Source: Verrucomicrobiaceae bacterium
GTDB lineage: Bacteria; Verrucomicrobiota; Verrucomicrobiia; Verrucomicrobiales; Akkermansiaceae
Direction: 5' to 3'
Assembly: GCA_027485615.1 (NCBI GenBank)
Contig: JAIXQS010000038.1
Location: 23,622 to 87,621, forward strand
Length of the DNA stretch: 64,000 bases
Below, piece by piece: positions 58,861-64,000 of the stretch. A model generated the notes under the pieces. That model saw nothing but the letters and a program-made list of their open reading frames with translations, was not told where the DNA came from and did no database searches. A program made the translations under genes and the position numbers. The first letter of the stretch is position 1. Each line of letters begins with the position of its first letter.

Positions 58861-61488
58861 TCATTGGCCGGATTCTCCGAGCCACTCGCCGAGGAATGTT
58901 TCCCACTCCTTCATCCATGCTTCCTCATCGCCATGGACGCGGGCGATGCCGCCCCGGTGTAAGGCGGAGCCGGCCAGGGGGAGTTTGCGGCTTTGGGGAG
59001 TCCTTGCGGAAAGCAAGGGGTCTTCGCCGGGCGGGGTGGCGCTCTGGAGTTTGTCCACGAGGTTGGAGAAACGTGTTTCGAGGAACTTCGAGTGGCCAGC
59101 GTCCGAAGGTTGGCGGAGGGAACGCGGGGTTCCGAATTCGATGATGGGTCTGTCCTGGGTGTTGAGCGGATATTGCGCGAAAAGGTGGGCGGCTTTTGTG
59201 ATGTTGCCGCCGTAGAACAACAGGATGGTCTCCCCGTTGGTTGGCAGCATGAGTTCCTGCATGTTGAGGTGGGTGGCTCCTTCCACGGCGAGCCGCCTGT
59301 CATTTCCGGCGTCGAGGTTTGAGGCGGGCAACGGCGAGAGATCGGCGTGGCCGACCAGTGCCGCGATTTCCGCTCCGGGCTGGAAGTTTCCACGCCACAG
59401 GCTGACCTGCGGAAATACGGAGATCATGGTGTTTGTGATGATGCCAAACTCGCGTTCGCTCATCTGGTAAAGCGGCAGCCACTGGACGAAGACGCCGCCC
59501 GGCTTGAGACGCTCGCGGACGATCTGGAAATGCTCGCGGCTGTAGAGGTTGCCGGTGCCCCGTTGGTAGGGGACGAAGAGATCCGCATTGATCATCGAGT
59601 ATGTTTCGCGGCTGGAGAGCAGCTGGTTGTGCCCGTCGCCGATCAGGACTTCCGCTCTCGGATCGCTGTAGAGGCCGTTGGTTTGATCGAAGCCATCCGC
59701 GCTACCGGTGAAGTATTTTTTCGAAGCGGCGACGACGTTGGGAGAGAGTTCGCTGACAACGACTTTTTTAACGTGCCCGAATTCAGCGCGGTTCAGCGCC
59801 TCACCGGCGGTGATGCCGGTTCCCATGCCAAGAAAGAACACACTCTCGGTGGCGGGGAAGGCAAAGAGCGGGATTCTTGCCTGGAAAATCTGCGGGCCGT
59901 ATGCCTGTGTGGAGCCGAGGCTGTAGTTCGAATTGATTTTGATGCTCAGTCCGTTCAGCGGGTCTTCGACCACGGTGACCGTGCAATCGCTTCCCTCCCA
60001 CTTCTCCACCACGGTCTCGTCTTTTCCGCTGGCTTTCAGGCTCGATGGGTCGAGGCGTGTGAACAGCAGCATGAGCATGATGAAAGCAGCGATCCTGCCG
60101 GAGTAGCTGGCGATGTTTCCGCTGGCGGGCAGCAGCACGGCAATGATGAGATAGATCGCGGAAAGAAGCTGGATGGTATGCCAAATGCCGATCCAGTCGA
60201 GGAGCAGGAAACCCGCGGCCAGCGAGCCAAGTATGGCGCCCACCGTGTTGATGGCGGAGAGAGTGCCGATGCTTTTTCCGGCATGGGTGATGAATCCCTC
60301 CTCGCTTTTCATGAGCAATGGAAAGACGGCTCCGAGCACCAGGCAGGCTGGGCCGATGACGGCAAAGCCTGTTACAAACACACGCGCGACGTAGGGGGTG
60401 AAGGAGTAGTCGGTTTTGAGCATCTTCATGCCTGCGGTGAGTTCCACACAAAGGTGAGGTGTCAAGGCCAAGGCCAGCCCACCGAGAGCGAACAACCAAA
60501 GAAGAGCCTGCGGTGCGGGGATCTTGCTACGCGCAAGCCGGGACGCGAGCCAAGCGCCTGCCGCGAGACACACCAGCACCACGATCAATACCGTGGCAAA
60601 GTTATACACGGAGTTCTCATGCAACTGGGCCAGGATCCGTGTCCAAACAACTTCGAGAGCCAGCAGATTGAATCCGGATGCGAATGCAAGCGCGACGAGG
60701 AGAGGGCGGGGAATGAGCGGCTGTTCCTTGATCGGCAAATCCTGCCGACGGGATTTGCTCTTCGCTTGCGGCGCTACGGATTCGTCTTCCTTGAAATCGC
60801 CGTGTGTATCGCCCTGAAAGAATGCCTGTTTCGAGAGGTGCAGGGAAATCAGCGCGGCCAGGATGGATGCAACCATCGCGGATACGCAGGTCATTCGAAT
60901 CCCGATGAGCCACACCAACAAAAAGGCGGCGGCAAATGCCCCACAGGCGGCACCCATTGTGTTCATCGCATACATCCGCGCCGTGATGGAGCCGAACGAT
61001 TTTCTCCTGTGAATGACAGCCTGCCCGAGCAGGGGCAGCGTCCCGCCCATGAGAAACGAGGCGGGAAATACGATGAGTATGGTAGAAAGGAATTTGAATG
61101 CGGTTAGCGGAATTCCTTTGCCATCCTCCTGATGGAGCATGGGATAAAGGTGAGGAACGAGAACAGGAGCGATGAGGATCGCAATCCCCGCAGCGGCGAT
61201 TCCCAACTCCAGCCATGCATATGTGCGAAGCGGCTTGGACACGCCTCGACAGCGCTTTCCCCAATACCACCCACCCAACGAAAGACCGCCGAAAAACACC
61301 GCGAGCGTCAGCGCGGCCGAATGTGAGGTATTGCCGAACAGAAGGCCGACCTGGCGCATCCAGAGGATCTGATAGATCAGGCAAGCGAAGCCGGAGAGCC
61401 CGGGCAGCATCCAGAAGACCGCGCCGGGTGCGGCGGAAGGCCGTCCCGGATTCGGCTCGGCGGGCTTTGGAGGTCGCTTGTGCTTCAT
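58861..61488 (-). CDS. Fused MFS-like membrane protein / spermidine synthase-like domain
   Basis: The 875-residue product has two blocks of membrane segments (residues ~25-215 and ~260-490) with ACLIYQILWMRQVGLLFGNT and NLLALEVVWTRILAQLHENS, both typical of the fused-MFS spermidine-synthase family. From ~500 a Rossmann aminopropyltransferase-like domain follows: FFLGMGTGITAGEALNRAEF, VVVSELSPNV, INADLFVPYQRGTGNLYS and GGVFVQWLPLYQMSEREFGI. The catalytic Asp in NADLFVP is present, but true polyamine synthesis by such fusions is not established. The gene is close to the DUF6288-like gene upstream. Confidence 0.85.
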   Translation of the reverse strand: MKHKRPPKPAEPNPGRPSAAPGAVFWMLPGLSGFACLIYQILWMRQVGLLFGNTSHSAALTLAVFFGGLSLGGWYWGKRCRGVSKPLRTYAWLELGIAAAGIAILIAPVLVPHLYPMLHQEDGKGIPLTAFKFLSTILIVFPASFLMGGTLPLLGQAVIHRRKSFGSITARMYAMNTMGAACGAFAAAFLLVWLIGIRMTCVSAMVASILAALISLHLSKQAFFQGDTHGDFKEDESVAPQAKSKSRRQDLPIKEQPLIPRPLLVALAFASGFNLLALEVVWTRILAQLHENSVYNFATVLIVVLVCLAAGAWLASRLARSKIPAPQALLWLFALGGLALALTPHLCVELTAGMKMLKTDYSFTPYVARVFVTGFAVIGPACLVLGAVFPLLMKSEEGFITHAGKSIGTLSAINTVGAILGSLAAGFLLLDWIGIWHTIQLLSAIYLIIAVLLPASGNIASYSGRIAAFIMLMLLFTRLDPSSLKASGKDETVVEKWEGSDCTVTVVEDPLNGLSIKINSNYSLGSTQAYGPQIFQARIPLFAFPATESVFFLGMGTGITAGEALNRAEFGHVKKVVVSELSPNVVAASKKYFTGSADGFDQTNGLYSDPRAEVLIGDGHNQLLSSRETYSMINADLFVPYQRGTGNLYSREHFQIVRERLKPGGVFVQWLPLYQMSEREFGIITNTMISVFPQVSLWRGNFQPGAEIAALVGHADLSPLPASNLDAGNDRRLAVEGATHLNMQELMLPTNGETILLFYGGNITKAAHLFAQYPLNTQDRPIIEFGTPRSLRQPSDAGHSKFLETRFSNLVDKLQSATPPGEDPLLSARTPQSRKLPLAGSALHRGGIARVHGDEEAWMKEWETFLGEWLGESGQ

Positions 61489-61530
61489 GGTTCAGGCTCC
61501 CGCTCTCCGTGTGTAACCGGATCACTTCGG

Positions 61531-61582
61531 CGGGGGACAGATTGTCCCCGCGACGAACCGGGACTGCAAGTCCCAGCCACGC
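61531..61582. repeat. Dispersed double-hairpin repeat, copy 2 (after the DUF6288-like gene)
   Basis: GGGGACA/TGTCCCC (61533-61539 and 61543-61549) and GGGACT/AGTCCC (61560-61565 and 61569-61574), each with a 3-nt loop. Its reverse complement lines up with 14816-14867 over about 50 nt. In both copies the element begins within a few bases of a stop codon on the matching strand. Confidence 0.7.
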
Positions 61583-61585
61583 TCA

Positions 61586-64000
61586 TCATTGCCTCACGTA
61601 AACATGGTATCCGCAGTGCCAGTCCTTGGAAACCGTGGCGGTGGCGTCCTCCTCGGTCTGCGGAACGGCGTTGAATCCGCCGCGCTCGACGATGAGGAAA
61701 TCCACCCCCTCGACAGTGCGGACTTCCATCTTGAGCGCCTGGTCGTCGTTCACGCCGATAAGCGTGTCGCCGGTCCAGAAGTAGCCGCCGAAGAACCTCG
61801 ATTTCTCCACTTTTCCTCCATCCGCCAGGTGCAGGAAATCCTTCGGCTTGTCGACCTTGATCGGCCTGACGCCTTTCGTGCCTTTGAGGAACGCATCGAT
61901 CCGGGCGTCGATTTCCGAGGGGTTGTTGGGCTGTGGATAAACGGCCCATGCCCAGTTGCCGATCACGGCCGGGTTTGCCTCGAACTTTCCGCTGTAGGAA
62001 TACATGTCGGAATCCTTGCCGCTGACGTGCGAGGCGAGCGTCGTTCTCGGCAGCTTTTTCACATAGTCATCGCCGCCGGGCAGGGCCAGCAGCACGTTGC
62101 CGATGCGGGAGCGGATCGTTTTCGCGCCGCCGCCGAAGACCGCTCCGGTGTTGGGCTCCTTCACCACGGACGGGAATTCCTCGTAGGTTTTTTTCAGGAG
62201 CGGATCAGCGAAATCCTTCACCTCCGTGCTGGCGGCCTTCATCGCTTCGGTGATGGCGGCCAGGGTTTTGGTGGTGGCCGCGTCCACCCGGAGGGAGGAG
62301 GATTTCACGATGATTGCGGGCAGCACGGTCTTGTAGTGCGCGGGATCGGTGGAAATTTTCGCAAGGGCGCACACCGCGGAGGTTTGGAGCCAGGTGCAGT
62401 CGTAATCGAGGAACTCCAACAGCCGGTCACGGTGCGGAGCGATGACCGCCGGGCCGCCGCGGGCGAGGGCATCGATGGCATGGTAGGCGACCCACCAGGA
62501 TTCATCCGGGTTCTCAATCATCCTGCCGACCAGATCGTACATTTCGGGCGTGATCTTATCGGTGGAAATGGGGCTGCCCTTGAACATGCCTGTCAGGGCC
62601 AGAAGGCCGGCCTGCCTGAGCCGCGGGTCTTCGGACTTCAGAAGGGGAACAATCAGCTCCACCTTGCCGCGTTTCACGACCTGATCCATCGCGAGGCTAC
62701 GGAGGTCGTATTCCGGGTGCTGGATGTAGCGGAGGATGGTCTCGTCCGTCAGCTTCGGATCGTTCATTTTCGTGATCACCGCGAGCGAGGCGCTGTTCTC
62801 GACGGTCTCTTTCATCAGGTCTTCGAGGGTCAGCACGTCGCCGCCGGGGATGGGTTCGATGGAGTGGAAGGCGTCATCCGCCGCATTTCCCCAGGGGCGC
62901 GGGAGGGGCATGGACTTCGCCCACTTGCTGCGGGGCGCGCCGAGGAGCTGGAGGTGCTTGCGCGGATAGGTGTAGGTGAGGGCGAAAAAGGTGCCCCAGT
63001 CCATGTTTTCCTCGGTGGCGGAGCGGTCATAGCGGTCGTCCATGCCCGCGATGCCGATGCTGCCGTCGAAGCGGCGCGAGAGATCCATCACCCAGCGCCG
63101 GGTGTCCATGTAGGAGCGGTAGGGCGTGGGGCGCTTTTCGCGCATCTGGCTGACGGCCGCGTGGTGCCAGATCTCGCCCATGCCGCCGCCGGTGTGCGCG
63201 GCGTGGAACCAGTTCGTGGCGTAAAAGCCTTTCATCGACGAGTTGTCGCGCGCCTTCGCATAAACGGATTTTTCACCGGCGGGATCGACCATCGCCGCCG
63301 CCGCGAGACCCATCGCAAGGCCGCTGGTCTTGCCGTTGTCGCGGAAGCCGCCCTCGGGATAGGTGTTGCCGTAAGCGACATTGCCGTGCCCGGCGTAGCG
63401 GTAGAACTGCGACCAGGCTTCATCGAACATGTATTTGTCCACTTCCACGCCGCAGAGCTTTGCCATGACCAGGAAAGTCATGCAGTTCACACCCGAGGCA
63501 TGGACCTGCCCCGAACCCACCGAATAGGTGAAGGCCGCCGGCGCGCCGCGTCCGCTCCAGCCGCCGCTGTACATGTGCTTTTTCAGCTCCTCGGTCTCCT
63601 GCTTGATGATGGGAAGCACGCTCTGGTCGCCGGTGCGGAGATAATACTCGCAAAGGCCCCAACCCATGTAACCCCTCGACCAATTCATTCCGCCGAGATC
63701 CTTCACGTCCTTCATCCAGCGCTTCACCACCGCGAGATCCTTTTCCTCACCCGTGGAGAGCAGGAAAATGACAGAGCCCCACCTCGGTTTGTCCTGTTTG
63801 GCGATGAGATCCGCGAGGTTGCGGACGATCTTGTCGGACTTCGGGCAATTCACCGGCCATGTCTTGCTGTAGGCGCCCATCACCGGGATGTTCACCGTGA
63901 CATCGCCGACCCCCTGGATTTTCAAAACAACCTTCCCGTCCTTCGCCTCGGCCTCTGAGACGATGTCGCCGAGGATAATGCGCGGGTCGGTGTCCTTGAG
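61586..64000 (-). CDS. DUF6288-like protein with HEAT-type repeats, 5' end cut by window edge
   Basis: The minus frame is open from the stop at 61586 to the right edge (805 codons), so the start is outside. The visible N-terminal part ends a PDZ-like stretch (IILGDIVSEAEAKDGKVVLK). A long alpha-alpha region follows with GMGEIWHHAAVSQMREKRPT and YMDTRRWVMDLSRRFDGSIG, as in the DUF6288 proteins of Planctomycetes and Verrucomicrobia. HEAT-like repeats come next (DPRLRQAGLLALTGMFKGSP). The C-terminal ~100 residues form a beta-rich domain ending HCGYHVYVRQ. Function is unknown. A dispersed double hairpin follows the stop. Confidence 0.78.
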   Translation of the reverse strand, partial: LKDTDPRIILGDIVSEAEAKDGKVVLKIQGVGDVTVNIPVMGAYSKTWPVNCPKSDKIVRNLADLIAKQDKPRWGSVIFLLSTGEEKDLAVVKRWMKDVKDLGGMNWSRGYMGWGLCEYYLRTGDQSVLPIIKQETEELKKHMYSGGWSGRGAPAAFTYSVGSGQVHASGVNCMTFLVMAKLCGVEVDKYMFDEAWSQFYRYAGHGNVAYGNTYPEGGFRDNGKTSGLAMGLAAAAMVDPAGEKSVYAKARDNSSMKGFYATNWFHAAHTGGGMGEIWHHAAVSQMREKRPTPYRSYMDTRRWVMDLSRRFDGSIGIAGMDDRYDRSATEENMDWGTFFALTYTYPRKHLQLLGAPRSKWAKSMPLPRPWGNAADDAFHSIEPIPGGDVLTLEDLMKETVENSASLAVITKMNDPKLTDETILRYIQHPEYDLRSLAMDQVVKRGKVELIVPLLKSEDPRLRQAGLLALTGMFKGSPISTDKITPEMYDLVGRMIENPDESWWVAYHAIDALARGGPAVIAPHRDRLLEFLDYDCTWLQTSAVCALAKISTDPAHYKTVLPAIIVKSSSLRVDAATTKTLAAITEAMKAASTEVKDFADPLLKKTYEEFPSVVKEPNTGAVFGGGAKTIRSRIGNVLLALPGGDDYVKKLPRTTLASHVSGKDSDMYSYSGKFEANPAVIGNWAWAVYPQPNNPSEIDARIDAFLKGTKGVRPIKVDKPKDFLHLADGGKVEKSRFFGGYFWTGDTLIGVNDDQALKMEVRTVEGVDFLIVERGGFNAVPQTEEDATATVSKDWHCGYHVYVRQ

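Noticed and set aside
59347..61107. 586-codon plus-strand frame
   Set aside because: Antisense to the fused MFS/spermidine synthase-like gene; no motif.
61589..63958. 789-codon plus-strand frame
   Set aside because: Antisense to the DUF6288-like gene, which has recognisable repeats in the minus frame.

Overview
The window looks like chromosomal DNA of a member of the Verrucomicrobiota, most likely the Verrucomicrobiae/Verrucomicrobiales. It is GC-rich. It carries several family types typical of the Planctomycetes-Verrucomicrobia group: a giant secreted protein built of autotransporter-associated beta-strand (PATR) repeats, a GntR-HTH/LacI-like regulator, a PVC-type beta-propeller/HEAT/cytochrome c protein, a DUF6288-like protein, SLA1-homology (SHD1-like) secreted proteins, a type I sulfatase, SGNH hydrolases and Ser/Thr kinase-like proteins. 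No rRNA, tRNA, CRISPR array, transposase or prophage was recognised. The species cannot be named from sequence alone.

Layout. 1-8.5 kb: the 3'-truncated PATR protein (minus strand) diverges from a GntR/LacI-type regulator. After it come an orphan 127-residue protein, a sulfatase diverging from an SGNH hydrolase, an NTF2-like protein and a truncated SGNH fragment. 8.5-12.4 kb: ilvB-ilvN (branched-chain amino acid synthesis), a Tat-exported sugar isomerase-like TIM barrel and a DUF433/DUF5615 toxin-antitoxin pair. 12.5-21.9 kb: tex, mutM, a Phd/VapC pair, lepA, a GH36-like alpha-galactosidase and hemL. 21.9-28.3 kb: the PVC cytochrome, translationally coupled to a YwaF-like membrane protein, then a PIN/RHH toxin-antitoxin pair and an M16 peptidase. 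28.4-36.6 kb: small exported proteins and lipoproteins, a VC0807-like membrane protein, pterin dehydratase, a YkuD L,D-transpeptidase, a MYG1-like protein, a YhaM-like nuclease and a DASS transporter.

36.7-41.0 kb is the most unusual part. A membrane-anchored transglutaminase-like gene is followed by two tandem cassettes. Each cassette holds a short secreted protein made of a signal peptide, the last ~40 residues of an Rhs core and a different C-terminal domain, and then a different exported putative immunity protein. The tail of the transglutaminase-like gene plus the signal-peptide/Rhs-tip segment (about 390 bp) is duplicated in front of the second cassette. The cassette bodies are visibly AT-rich against their surroundings. 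This is best read as a miniature polymorphic-toxin array assembled by recombination at the duplicated segment.

41-64 kb: a TPR protein followed by a pseudokinase-TM-FGE-like protein, an MFS-acyltransferase fusion, cysE sharing its start-codon bases with a divergent Rrf2 regulator, an RND pump, an SHD1-like protein, folC, ftsY, mutL, a RelE-like protein, a Ser/Thr kinase, an O-antigen-ligase-like protein, a fused MFS/spermidine synthase-like protein and a DUF6288-like gene cut by the right edge. Four toxin-antitoxin-like loci lie in the window. Several short dispersed repeats were also found: a heptad leader repeat directly before two start codons, a double-hairpin element after two genes, and a 31-nt palindrome between ftsY and mutL.
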